Shown here: positions 1 to 5,155 of the stretch, piece after piece
Numbering within the stretch: position 1 is the first letter of the stretch
Layout: every line of letters starts with the position of its first letter
Assembly (NCBI GenBank): GCA_020442235.1
Contig: JAGRKQ010000134.1
Coordinates: 5,218 to 10,827 of the forward strand
Origin: Hyphomicrobiaceae bacterium
GTDB taxonomy: Bacteria; Pseudomonadota; Alphaproteobacteria; Rhizobiales; MH13
Length of the DNA: 5,610 nucleotides
Reading direction: 5' to 3'
Notes under the pieces: model-generated
Database searches by the model: none
Told to the model about the DNA's origin: nothing
What the model saw: the letters and a program-made list of their open reading frames with translations, nothing else
Position numbers and translations under genes: made by a program

Positions 1-567
1 CTGGTGTTCCTCGGCCTGCTCGGCACCTTCTGGGGCCTCACCCAGACCGTGCAGGCGATCGGCAACACCATCGACAGCCTCGACGTCGCCTCCGGCGAAC
101 TCGGCACCATCTTTGAAAACCTCAAGACCGGCCTTTCCGCCCCGCTCGACGGCATGGGAACGGCCTTTTCCTCCTCGCTCTTCGGTCTTGCCGGTTCCCT
201 GGTGCTCGGTTTTCTCGACCTTCAGGCCGGTCAGGCGCAGAACCGCTTCTACACCGAGCTGGAAGACTGGATGAGCTCCATCACCGATCTCGACAGCCCG
301 GACGCCGCCAACGGTCCGTCCCAGGCCGCGCTCGTCACCATCGAACGCTCGCTGCGCGAGCTTGGCCAGCAGGTCGGCACCGGCGGCGCCGGACGGGCCG
401 GCACCACCGCCATGGCCAATCTTGCCGAAGGCGTGCAGTCGCTCGTCCAGCACATGCGCTCCGAACAGCAGATGATCCGCGACTGGGTGGAGGCCCAGGC
501 CGAAACCACCCGCCGCATGAACGCCACGCTCGACCGTCTCGCCCGCGAGCGCGACGAGGAGAACTGA
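1..567 (+). CDS. MotA/TolQ/ExbB-family proton-channel protein, C-terminal part (5' end outside window)
   Basis: The reading frame is open from base 1 to the TGA at 565-567, giving 188 residues of a protein whose start lies upstream. Two hydrophobic segments match the last two membrane helices of the family: residues about 3-20, containing LGLLGTFWGL, and about 52-74, containing GMGTAFSSSLFGLAGSLVLG. The small-residue and Thr/Ser pattern in these helices lines the ion path in MotA, TolQ and ExbB. A polar tail of about 110 residues follows, with a heptad-like helical end (residues about 140-188, ending ARERDEEN) that should lie in the cytoplasm. The gene ends 4 bases before a MotB/OmpA-like gene, so the two are almost certainly co-transcribed and form one complex using ion flow across the inner membrane to do work on the cell wall. 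It is often annotated as flagellar MotA, but no flagellar gene is seen here. The family is clear; the exact role is unknown. Confidence 0.85.
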   Translation: MVFLGLLGTFWGLTQTVQAIGNTIDSLDVASGELGTIFENLKTGLSAPLDGMGTAFSSSLFGLAGSLVLGFLDLQAGQAQNRFYTELEDWMSSITDLDSPDAANGPSQAALVTIERSLRELGQQVGTGGAGRAGTTAMANLAEGVQSLVQHMRSEQQMIRDWVEAQAETTRRMNATLDRLARERDEEN

Positions 568-571
568 GGCC

Positions 572-1603
572 ATGGCGCTCTCGCGCAGCCGCCGCCGGGG
601 CCCGGCCCTCGACTACTGGCCGGGCTTCGTCGATGCCATGGCGACGCTCCTGCTCGTCATCATCTTCCTTCTGTCGGTGTTCATCCTCGCCCAGTTCTTC
701 CTCAGTCAGGAGATTTCCGGCCGCGACACCGTGCTGCAAAGGCTCAACCAGCAGATCGCCGAGCTGACCGAGCTTCTGGCGCTGGAACGTGCGTCCGCCA
801 CCGATCTGCGCAGCCAGTTGTCGACCCTCAACGCCAGCCTTGCCGCCGCCGAGGGCGAACGCAGCCGCCTTCAGGGGCTGATCGATGCCGCCGCCGGGGC
901 AGAGGGCGAGACCGACGAGCGCCTCGCCGCGCTTCAGCAGCGCCTGTCCGAACAGGAAGAGACGGCGACCGGTGCGCTGAGCCAGGTCGAGCTTCTCAAC
1001 CAGCAGATTTCGGCCCTGCGCCGCCAGATCGCCGCCCTGGAAGCCGCCCTTGATGTTTCCGAAGACCGCGACACCGCCGCCCAGGCCCGCATCGCCGATC
1101 TCGGCCGCCGCCTCAACGTGGCCCTGGCCCAGCGCGTGCAGGAACTGTCGCGCTATCGCTCCGATTTCTTCGGCCGGCTGCGCCAGATCCTCTCCCAGCG
1201 CTCCGACATCCGCGTCGAGGGCGACCGCTTCGTCTTCCAGTCCGAGCTTCTGTTCAATTCCGGCTCAGACGAGATCAATCCCGCCGGCCAGGGCGAACTC
1301 GCCAAGCTCGCCGAAGCGATCCTGGAACTGGAAGCCGTCATCCCCGGCGAAATCGCCTGGGTGATCCGCGTCGATGGACACACCGACAACCGGCCTATCT
1401 CCGGTGCGGGCCGGTTCCGCTCAAACTGGGATCTGTCGACTGCCCGCGCCGTCTCGGTGGTGCGCTACCTGATCGATCAGGGCGTGTCGCCGCAGCATCT
1501 CGTTGCGGCCGGCTTCGGTGAGTTCCAGCCGATTGCCGAAGGCGACAGCCCGGAAGCGCTCGCCCGCAACCGCCGCATCGAGTTCAAGCTCACCGAGCGG
1601 TGA
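572..1603 (+). CDS. MotB/OmpA-like peptidoglycan-binding protein with long coiled coil
   Basis: This is a 343-residue protein. The ATG at 572 is preceded by GAGGAG at 556-561, inside the end of the upstream gene, which suggests translational coupling. After a basic N-terminus (RSRRRG) comes one membrane helix, residues about 19-44. Asp21 at its start (WPGFVDAMATLLL) sits where MotB has its proton-carrying aspartate. Residues about 47-205 are rich in Ala, Leu, Gln and Glu and read as a long coiled coil. Residues about 220-343 are an OmpA-like domain, with DGHTDNRP at 268-275, NWDLSTARA at 285-293 and RNRRIEFKL at 332-340, the regions that bind diaminopimelate in peptidoglycan. The expected topology is an inner-membrane anchor with the C-terminus in the periplasm, partnered with the MotA/TolQ-like protein upstream. 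The roughly 150-residue coil is much longer than the plug/linker of flagellar MotB, so this is probably a non-flagellar stator. The last 14 bases overlap the convergent ABC transporter gene. Confidence 0.92.
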   Translation: MALSRSRRRGPALDYWPGFVDAMATLLLVIIFLLSVFILAQFFLSQEISGRDTVLQRLNQQIAELTELLALERASATDLRSQLSTLNASLAAAEGERSRLQGLIDAAAGAEGETDERLAALQQRLSEQEETATGALSQVELLNQQISALRRQIAALEAALDVSEDRDTAAQARIADLGRRLNVALAQRVQELSRYRSDFFGRLRQILSQRSDIRVEGDRFVFQSELLFNSGSDEINPAGQGELAKLAEAILELEAVIPGEIAWVIRVDGHTDNRPISGAGRFRSNWDLSTARAVSVVRYLIDQGVSPQHLVAAGFGEFQPIAEGDSPEALARNRRIEFKLTER

Positions 1604-3443
1604 CGAGGCGCGGGCCGGGCTTGCGGCCGTCGGTATCGAACTGCAACTCGGCCAGCCGGCGGTAAAGCCCGCCCGCGTCCATCAGGCTGTCATGCGTGCC
1701 CGTTTCGACGATGCGCCCGCCATCCAGCACAACGATCCGGTCGGCATTGACGACGGTGGAAAGCCGGTGCGCGATGACCAGTGTCGTGCGCGCCTTCATC
1801 AGCCGCGACAGGGCCTCCTGCACCGCCGTCTCGGAGCGGGAATCGAGCGCGCTCGTCGCCTCGTCGAGCAAGAGAAGCGGGGCGTCCTTCAACACCGCGC
1901 GGGCGATCGCGATGCGCTGGCGCTCGCCGCCCGAAAGCGTGATGCCGCGTTCGCCGACAAGGCTGTCATAGCCCTCGGGAAGCGCGCGGATGAAGGCGTC
2001 GGCATCGGCCGTGCGTGCGGCGGCCTCGATGGCCTCGCGCCCGGCATCCTCGCGCCCGAAGGCGATGTTCTCGGCAATCGTGCCGGCAAAGATCGTCGTA
2101 TCCTGCGGCACCACGGCAATCGCCGAGCGCAGCGCCTTCGGATCGAGCGCGGTCAGCGGCACGCCATTGATGAGCACCTGCCCGGCCTGCGGGTCGTAAA
2201 AGCGCATGGCGAGCGAAAACAGCGTCGACTTGCCGGCGCCCGACGGCCCGACCAGCGCCACCGTCTCGCCCGGCTTCACCTCGAGCGCAATGGCTTCCAC
2301 CGTCGCATCGCCCGGCGCGGCATCCCCCGATCCATAGGCAAATGTCACATCCTCGAAGGCGAGTGCGGCGCCGCCTTCCGAGGCCGGCAGGGCGCGCGGG
2401 CGCGCGGGCGCTGCAATCGCGACCGGTTCGGCAAGAAGTTCGGAGAGCCGTTCGCTCGCCCCGGCGGCCTGGGACAGCTCGCCCCAGACCTGGCTGAGTT
2501 CGCCGAGCGCACCGGCGGAAAACACCGCATAGAGCACGAACTGGCCCAGTTCGCCCCCGCTCAGACTGCCGGCAAGAACGTCATGCGCGCCCACCCACAG
2601 CACCGCCGTGACGGAAGAAAAGATCACGAAGATGGCAAAGGCCGTCAGCAGCGCCCGCGCCGTCATGGTCATCCGCGCCGCCGTGAAGGCGGTCTCGACG
2701 CCTTCGGAAAAGCGCGCGGCGACACGCCGCTCGGCGGTGAAGCTCTTGACGATGCGCGCCGCGCCGATGGTCTCGGAGGCAAAGGCGGAGGCCTCGGCCA
2801 GCCGGTCCTGCGCTTCGCGGGTGCGCCGGCGCACCTTGCGCCCGAAGATCACCACCGGCAGCACCACGAGCGGGATGGCGACCAGCACGAAGCCGGAAAG
2901 CCGCGGGCTCGTCACCGCCATCATCACCGAAGCACCGAGAAACAGGAAGAGATTGCGCAGGGCGATGGAAGCGCTGGCGCCGACGGCGGCCTTGACCTGC
3001 GTCGCGTCCGCGGTCAGCCGCGAGACAAGCTCGCCCGAGCGCATGCGGTCGAAACTGGCGACATCGAGCGCCATCACCTTGTCGAAGACCCGCTGGCGCA
3101 GATCGGCGACGACCCGTTCGCCCAGCCAGGTCACCGAATAGAACCGCGCCGCGCTCATGAAGGCGAGCACGCCAACGACGCCCACCAGCGAGACGAAACC
3201 GTGATTGATGCTTTCCGCGCTGGCGGCGGCAAAGCCGTCATCGATCATGTGCCGCACGGCAAAGGGCAGCGCCAGCGTCGCCAGCGCAGCGCCGGTCAGG
3301 AAGAACAGCGCCGCCGCGATGCGCCAGGGATAGACCAGCGCCAGATCGAAAAGGTCCTTGAGGGCGGAAAGATTGGCACGGCGGGCAGTGCCCCCGGCCT
3401 CGTTCTGGCCCTCGGGGGCCTCGTTTTGATCGCTCTTGCTCAT
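1590..3443 (-). CDS. MsbA-related ABC exporter, fused permease and ATPase (half-transporter)
   Basis: This 617-residue protein is a membrane domain followed by an ATPase, the usual size for a homodimeric type IV (MsbA-like) exporter. The membrane domain spans residues about 30-335, with hydrophobic helices near 40-60, 80-100, 160-178, 184-200, 265-285 and 298-315. The ATPase has the A-loop Tyr370, Walker [10 protein letters not shown] (399-407), Q-loop Gln447, signature LSGGERQR (503-510), Walker B LLLLDEA (523-529) with catalytic Glu528, D-loop SALD (531-534) and switch His559. All catalytic residues are present, so it should be active. It probably exports or flips a lipid or hydrophobic compound; the sequence does not tell which. 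It resembles the alphaproteobacterial MsbA-related group (TIGR02204), which is distinct from true MsbA. I chose the ATG at 3443 ([10 protein letters not shown]). An in-frame TTG at 3500 would add 19 residues with an unlike composition ([13 protein letters not shown]), and neither start has a good ribosome-binding site. The gene is divergent from rpmE. Confidence 0.93.
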   Translation of the reverse strand: MSKSDQNEAPEGQNEAGGTARRANLSALKDLFDLALVYPWRIAAALFFLTGAALATLALPFAVRHMIDDGFAAASAESINHGFVSLVGVVGVLAFMSAARFYSVTWLGERVVADLRQRVFDKVMALDVASFDRMRSGELVSRLTADATQVKAAVGASASIALRNLFLFLGASVMMAVTSPRLSGFVLVAIPLVVLPVVIFGRKVRRRTREAQDRLAEASAFASETIGAARIVKSFTAERRVAARFSEGVETAFTAARMTMTARALLTAFAIFVIFSSVTAVLWVGAHDVLAGSLSGGELGQFVLYAVFSAGALGELSQVWGELSQAAGASERLSELLAEPVAIAAPARPRALPASEGGAALAFEDVTFAYGSGDAAPGDATVEAIALEVKPGETVALVGPSGAGKSTLFSLAMRFYDPQAGQVLINGVPLTALDPKALRSAIAVVPQDTTIFAGTIAENIAFGREDAGREAIEAAARTADADAFIRALPEGYDSLVGERGITLSGGERQRIAIARAVLKDAPLLLLDEATSALDSRSETAVQEALSRLMKARTTLVIAHRLSTVVNADRIVVLDGGRIVETGTHDSLMDAGGLYRRLAELQFDTDGRKPGPRLVTAR

Positions 3444-3507
3444 GGCGCGGCACAGTGCGCAAAGCAGGGGTATGGCGCAAGCCTTTCCTTGCCCGCGCAA
3501 GCCCGGA

Positions 3508-3523
3508 TTGGCGCACTTGCCAA
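3508..3523. promoter_or_regulatory. Interrupted palindrome between divergent genes (possible operator)
   Basis: TTGGC-N6-GCCAA lies between the ABC transporter gene (-) and rpmE (+). Its right arm overlaps a possible -35 element for rpmE. Symmetrical arms this close to a promoter could bind a dimeric repressor. Five-base arms also arise by chance in G+C-rich DNA, so this is a candidate only. Confidence 0.25.
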
Positions 3524-3545
3524 AGAAGGCTGCTTCGGTTAGAGG
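3517..3545 (+). promoter_or_regulatory. Possible sigma-70-type promoter for rpmE
   Basis: TTGCCA (3517-3522) is a fair -35 element. At 17 bases spacing the -10 position reads TAGAGG (3540-3545), which matches TATAAT at only three places. A transcript from here would start near 3552 and carry both leader hairpins ahead of rpmE. Nothing better was seen on the plus strand between 3444 and 3560. This is weak support from position and partial consensus only. Confidence 0.22.
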
Positions 3546-3563
3546 ATCAGCCGGTTTTCACGG

Positions 3564-3584
3564 GGCCCGCTTTTGCGGGCCTTT
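3564..3584 (+). terminator. Terminator-like hairpin in the rpmE leader (possible attenuator)
   Basis: GGCCCGC (3564-3570), loop TTTT, then GCGGGCC (3575-3581) form a perfect 7-base-pair stem followed by TTT and, after GC, another TTT at 3588-3590. The T-rich side faces the plus strand. No plus-strand gene ends nearby, since the last one ends at 1603, so a plain terminator has no obvious client. An attenuator in the leader of rpmE, or the end of a very short leader RNA, is more likely. The U tract is interrupted, so termination would be partial at best. Confidence 0.45.
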
Positions 3585-3590
3585 GCGTTT

Positions 3591-3609
3591 GGCCGCCCAA
3601 GGGCTGGCC
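3591..3609 (+). promoter_or_regulatory. Second stem-loop in the rpmE 5' leader
   Basis: GGCCGCCC and GGGC-T-GGCC can pair around a small loop (one bulged T at 3605, innermost pair opened), giving a G+C-rich hairpin 7 bases after the terminator-like stem's TTT and 13 bases before the ribosome-binding site of rpmE. Leaders with paired elements like this are known to bind ribosomal proteins as autoregulators in other groups. A role here is inference. Confidence 0.3.
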
Positions 3610-3633
3610 GGACCGGCATCCTGGAAGAGCGCC

Positions 3634-3861
3634 ATGAAGAAAGACATTCATCCCGACTACCACATGATCAAGGTGGTGATGCTCGACGGCACCGAGTACA
3701 TGACCCGCTCCACCTACGGGTCCGAGGGCGACACGCTGCAGCTCGACATCGACCCGACGATCCACCCGGCCTGGACCGGCGGCAACCAGACGCTGCTCGA
3801 CCGTGGCGGCCGTCTGTCGAAGTTCAACAACAAGTTCGGCTTCCTCGGCGCCAAGAAGTAA
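3634..3861 (+). CDS. rpmE: 50S ribosomal protein L31, cysteine-free (zinc-independent) form
   Basis: This 75-residue protein starts [10 protein letters not shown] and ends [13 protein letters not shown], the typical L31 head and tail; HPAWTGG (44-50) and [12 protein letters not shown] (58-69) are family hallmarks. L31 sits at the central protuberance of the large subunit and helps bridge it to the small subunit. There is no cysteine at all, so the CxxC zinc site of E. coli L31 is missing; this is the C-minus form usual in alphaproteobacteria, not a defect. The ATG at 3634 has GGAAGAG at 3623-3629, four bases upstream. The longer in-frame extension from 3436 has no L31 character and would cross the leader hairpins. 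It is followed after 35 bases by a strong terminator, so it is probably transcribed alone. Confidence 0.97.
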   Translation: MKKDIHPDYHMIKVVMLDGTEYMTRSTYGSEGDTLQLDIDPTIHPAWTGGNQTLLDRGGRLSKFNNKFGFLGAKK

Positions 3862-3896
3862 GCGCCGCGGCCGCTTCAGGGCGGTAAGCCCAGACG

Positions 3897-3927
3897 AAAA
3901 ACCCCGGCGCCGGCGCCGGGGTTTTTT
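3897..3927. terminator. Strong bidirectional intrinsic terminator between rpmE and rcdA-like gene
   Basis: A perfectly self-complementary G+C block at 3902-3921 (CCCCGGCG, loop CCGG, CGCCGGGG) is flanked by AAAAA (3897-3901) and TTTTTT (3922-3927). Read on the plus strand it ends rpmE with a six-U tract, and read on the minus strand it ends the rcdA-like gene, whose stop is 41 bases away, with a five-U tract. Position and symmetry fit two convergent genes sharing one terminator. Confidence 0.92.
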
Positions 3928-3967
3928 CATGTCTGTTTTCGGAAGAACGCAGCGCTTCAGCCGCGCC

Positions 3968-4525
3968 TCAATCCCCGGACGCCTCGTCCTTCGCGCCGAA
4001 GACGCTGGAAAGCCGCGCCATGTGATCGGCGACCGGATTGCCGACCGGAGGCGTCTCGCGCGCCGAAGCGCCGTAGAAGATGTTGTCGAGCGTCTCGATC
4101 CGGTCCTGAAGCCGCATCGAACGGTCGATCAGCGCGCGCAGCTTTTCCGGAAGCTGCTCGTAATCGGGCCCGTGCGTCGCGCTGGAGAGCGACTGCAGGC
4201 GCACCTTGGCCTTTTCGCGCCGCGCTTCCTGCATCGTCATCTCGCCCTCATTGACCGAGCGCTGGAGAAGAAGCCAGGAAGCAAGCTGCATCAGCCGCGT
4301 CGTCAGGCGCATGGATTCGGTCGCATAGGTGAGCGAAGCCACCCGCGACAGAAGCCGCGCCGCATCGCGCCCGTCGCTGTCGAGATAGGCCGCCGTTTCC
4401 TCGACAAGGGCCATGCCTTCGGAGAACAGCGTCAGGAACCCGTCCGAGCCGATCAGCCGGTCACCGAAACGAACGGCATCGCCCTCGGCGGCTCCGTCAA
4501 AACGCCTGTCGTCGCGCTCGTTCAT
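3968..4525 (-). CDS. rcdA: DUF1465 family protein, RcdA-like adaptor for regulated CtrA degradation
   Basis: This is a 185-residue, mostly helical protein with no signal peptide or membrane segment. The block at residues about 63-97, including YATESMRLTTRLMQLASWLL and then EGEMT, is the hallmark of the DUF1465 family, to which Caulobacter RcdA belongs. The fold is a small helical bundle. In Caulobacter, RcdA works with CpdR to hand substrates such as the cell-cycle regulator CtrA to the ClpXP protease; the same role in the cytoplasm is expected here. The ATG at 4525 is chosen because GAGGGAA lies five bases upstream; a TTG at 4546 would add seven residues with no such site. The loose tail after residue 155 is where family members differ. 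It has its own promoter region and terminator, so it is probably transcribed separately from the DUF1192 gene. Family assignment is firm; equivalence to RcdA is likely but inferred. Confidence 0.9.
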   Translation of the reverse strand: MNERDDRRFDGAAEGDAVRFGDRLIGSDGFLTLFSEGMALVEETAAYLDSDGRDAARLLSRVASLTYATESMRLTTRLMQLASWLLLQRSVNEGEMTMQEARREKAKVRLQSLSSATHGPDYEQLPEKLRALIDRSMRLQDRIETLDNIFYGASARETPPVGNPVADHMARLSSVFGAKDEASGD

Positions 4526-4530
4526 GGTCT

Positions 4531-4537
4531 TTCCCTC
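4531..4537 (-). promoter_or_regulatory. Ribosome-binding site that fixes the start of the rcdA-like gene
   Basis: Read on the minus strand, GAGGGAA lies five bases before the ATG at 4525. It falls inside the extension that would come from the upstream TTG (4546), which has no comparable site, so it argues for the shorter protein. Confidence 0.7.
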
Positions 4538-4551
4538 ATCCGTCAACCACG

Positions 4552-4580
4552 ATCATAGGAGGATCGGCGCCCCCGATCCA
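4552..4580 (-). promoter_or_regulatory. Candidate promoter of the rcdA-like gene
   Basis: On the minus strand TATGAT (4557-4552) matches the -10 consensus at five of six places. Seventeen bases upstream lies TGGATC (4580-4575), a poor -35. A transcript would begin about 20 bases before the ATG, leaving room for the ribosome-binding site. The weak -35 and the palindrome filling the spacer suggest the promoter needs an activator or is repressed. This is a consensus match only. Confidence 0.38.
4561..4579. repeat. Inverted repeat inside the candidate rcdA promoter
   Basis: GGATCGG, five bases, CCGATCC: seven-base perfect arms placed between the candidate -10 and -35 elements. This is a typical operator position; it is not followed by a T run on either side, so it is unlikely to be a terminator. 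The regulator is unknown. Confidence 0.5.
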
Positions 4581-4644
4581 GTAAGGGGGGCTGCTCCCAC
4601 TGCCAACAGGGTTAATGCCGGCCAGCCGCGAACCCTCTCGCCAC

Positions 4645-4685
4645 GCTTGCGCAGGCACGAAAACGGCTTGCCGCAGGCACGAAAA
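4645..4685. repeat. Tandem imperfect direct repeat (19 and 20 bases)
   Basis: GCTTGC-GCAGGCACGAAAA (4645-4663) and GCTTGCCGCAGGCACGAAAA (4666-4685) are identical apart from one added C in the second copy, and are separated by two bases. The second copy runs into the A tract of the minus-strand terminator beside it, so the pair may come from local duplication of the terminator's tail. No coding capacity is supported. Confidence 0.8.
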
Positions 4686-4710
4686 AAGGAGCCGCGGCAA
4701 GCCGCGGCTC
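4682..4710 (-). terminator. Intrinsic terminator on the minus strand, downstream of the DUF1192 gene
   Basis: GAGCCGCGGC (4689-4698), AA, GCCGCGGCTC (4701-4710) are perfect ten-base arms. Read on the minus strand the stem is followed by C and then a run of six U (complement of the A tract at 4682-4687). It lies 132 bases after the stop of the DUF1192 gene and upstream of the rcdA promoter, so it separates the two minus-strand genes. It could equally be the 3' end of a separate small RNA. The plus-strand side has no T run. Confidence 0.85.
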
Positions 4711-4841
4711 TGAGGAGAATTACAGGGAGGCGTCAAAGAGTGGACGTGCCACTCGGGTCCAGAAGATCTGGATGACTGTTAAGGTGAACCGGAAAGGTTG
4801 ACGAAGCCTTAACGAAACCGCCGGCTTTGACGCGATGGCGT
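4711..4841. other. Gene-free stretch with several small stem-loops (3' UTR or small-RNA candidate)
   Basis: No credible coding frame is seen in these 131 bases. Several short inverted repeats follow each other: AGTGG/CCACT (4739-4753), TCCAGA/TCTGGA around AGA (4758-4772), and GTTAAGG/CCTTAAC (4778-4813), which encloses AACC/GGTT around GGAAA. On the minus strand, pyrimidine-rich CCTCCC and TCTCCTC (within 4711-4730) lie just before the terminator hairpin, an arrangement seen in some riboregulators. This may be the long 3' untranslated end of the DUF1192 message or an independent small RNA. It matches no RNA family that I can name. Confidence 0.4.
4798..4813 (+). promoter_or_regulatory. Near-consensus CtrA box (TTGA-N7-TTAAC)
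   Basis: TTGA at 4798-4801, seven bases, TTAA at 4809-4812 and a following C match the TTAA-N7-TTAAC box of the alphaproteobacterial response regulator CtrA with one mismatch. It lies about 270 bases upstream of the rcdA-like start, beyond the DUF1192 terminator, so it is far from any gene it might control. It also forms part of the stem-loop described for this stretch. Confidence 0.35.
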
Positions 4842-4857
4842 TCATCCATCGCGTTTT
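4830..4857 (+). terminator. Possible weak plus-strand terminator at the end of the DUF1192 gene
   Basis: ACGCGATGG (4830-4838), a seven-base loop, CCATCGCGT (4846-4854), then TTT to 4857: a nine-base-pair stem with a short T tail on the plus strand. It spans the stop codon of the convergently oriented DUF1192 gene. No plus-strand gene is known upstream, so it would serve only an antisense or small RNA, or it may simply be a chance stem in coding sequence. Confidence 0.28.
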
Positions 4858-5036
4858 CCACCAAAAAGCGCCTCGGCGGCGGAAAGGCTCGCGCCCTTTG
4901 CCGAACGCGCCGCCTCGGTGCGCGCAATCTCTTCACGCAGAGCCCCGACACGCTCGTCGAGTTCGTGCACCGAAAGCGTGGAAAGATCCTCGCCGACGGT
5001 GATCGGGCGCTTCTTCTTCAACGGCTCGTCGTCCAT
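4842..5036 (-). CDS. DUF1192 family small protein
   Basis: This is a 64-residue acidic and basic, soluble protein. The N-terminal pattern MDDEPLKKKRPITVGEDLSTL, then LSVHELDERVGALREEIARTEA (residues about 21-42), fits the DUF1192 family: a short charged head, the LS-x-x-EL motif and an amphipathic helix likely to form a coiled coil. Its function is not known. I start it at the second of two adjacent ATGs (5036), since GGGGGAG (5046-5040) abuts the first ATG and is better spaced for the second; starting at 5039 adds only one Met. An upstream in-frame extension to 5132 contains Cys-rich residues unlike the family and runs through the divergent promoter region. It is often found beside DUF1465 and the quinone oxidoreductase gene in this bacterial order, from memory. 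Confidence 0.87.
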   Translation of the reverse strand: MDDEPLKKKRPITVGEDLSTLSVHELDERVGALREEIARTEAARSAKGASLSAAEALFGGKRDG

Positions 5037-5039
5037 CAT

Positions 5040-5046
5040 CTCCCCC
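5040..5046 (-). promoter_or_regulatory. Ribosome-binding site of the DUF1192 gene
   Basis: GGGGGAG on the minus strand directly touches the first ATG (5039) and is three bases from the second (5036). The spacing favours the second ATG, although it is short for both. Confidence 0.55.
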
Positions 5047-5155
5047 GCAAGAAAACGGCCGCACAAGGCCGCAGGCCTGCCGACATTGTTGCATCCTTTG
5101 TCCGGCTGTGCACCTTCACGAGGCAAGGACAACGAGACAGGAGGAGAGGCCCGCG

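Noticed and set aside
1..1603. Zorya defence system (ZorA/ZorB)
   Set aside because: Only the general MotA/MotB resemblance is present. No zorC, zorD or zorE follows, the downstream gene is a convergent exporter, and the neighbourhood is housekeeping. The upstream side cannot be seen.
3444..3500. Longer ABC transporter starting at a TTG (3500)
   Set aside because: The added 19 residues are unlike the rest of the protein and there is no binding site ahead of the TTG; the family normally begins with a short polar segment like the one after the ATG at 3443.
1503..3542. A very long plus-strand open frame (679 residues) opposite the ABC transporter gene
   Set aside because: It is a mirror of the G+C-rich codon use of the real gene on the other strand. 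Its translation is rich in Arg, His, Gly and Ala with no recognisable domain, while the minus strand encodes a complete ABC exporter with every motif.
3436..3633. N-terminal extension of L31 from an ATG at 3436
   Set aside because: The extension lacks any L31 similarity, crosses two hairpins and starts inside the ABC transporter gene; the ATG at 3634 has a good ribosome-binding site and gives the standard 75-residue protein.
3803..4558. Plus-strand open frame of 251 residues over the rcdA-like gene
   Set aside because: Arg/His-rich antisense shadow that reads through a strong terminator palindrome; the minus strand carries a recognisable DUF1465 protein with its own ribosome-binding site.
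4746..4775. Tiny plus-strand frame GTG to TGA (MPLGSRRSG) within the gap
   Set aside because: Nine codons with a GTG start and poorly spaced purine-rich sequence; no other support for translation.
5037..5155. Divergent promoters between the DUF1192 and quinone oxidoreductase genes
   Set aside because: Both genes need promoters here, but I could not find a -35/-10 pair on either strand with more than a weak match. Short GGCC-based repeats near 5055-5080 are of the kind expected by chance at this base composition.
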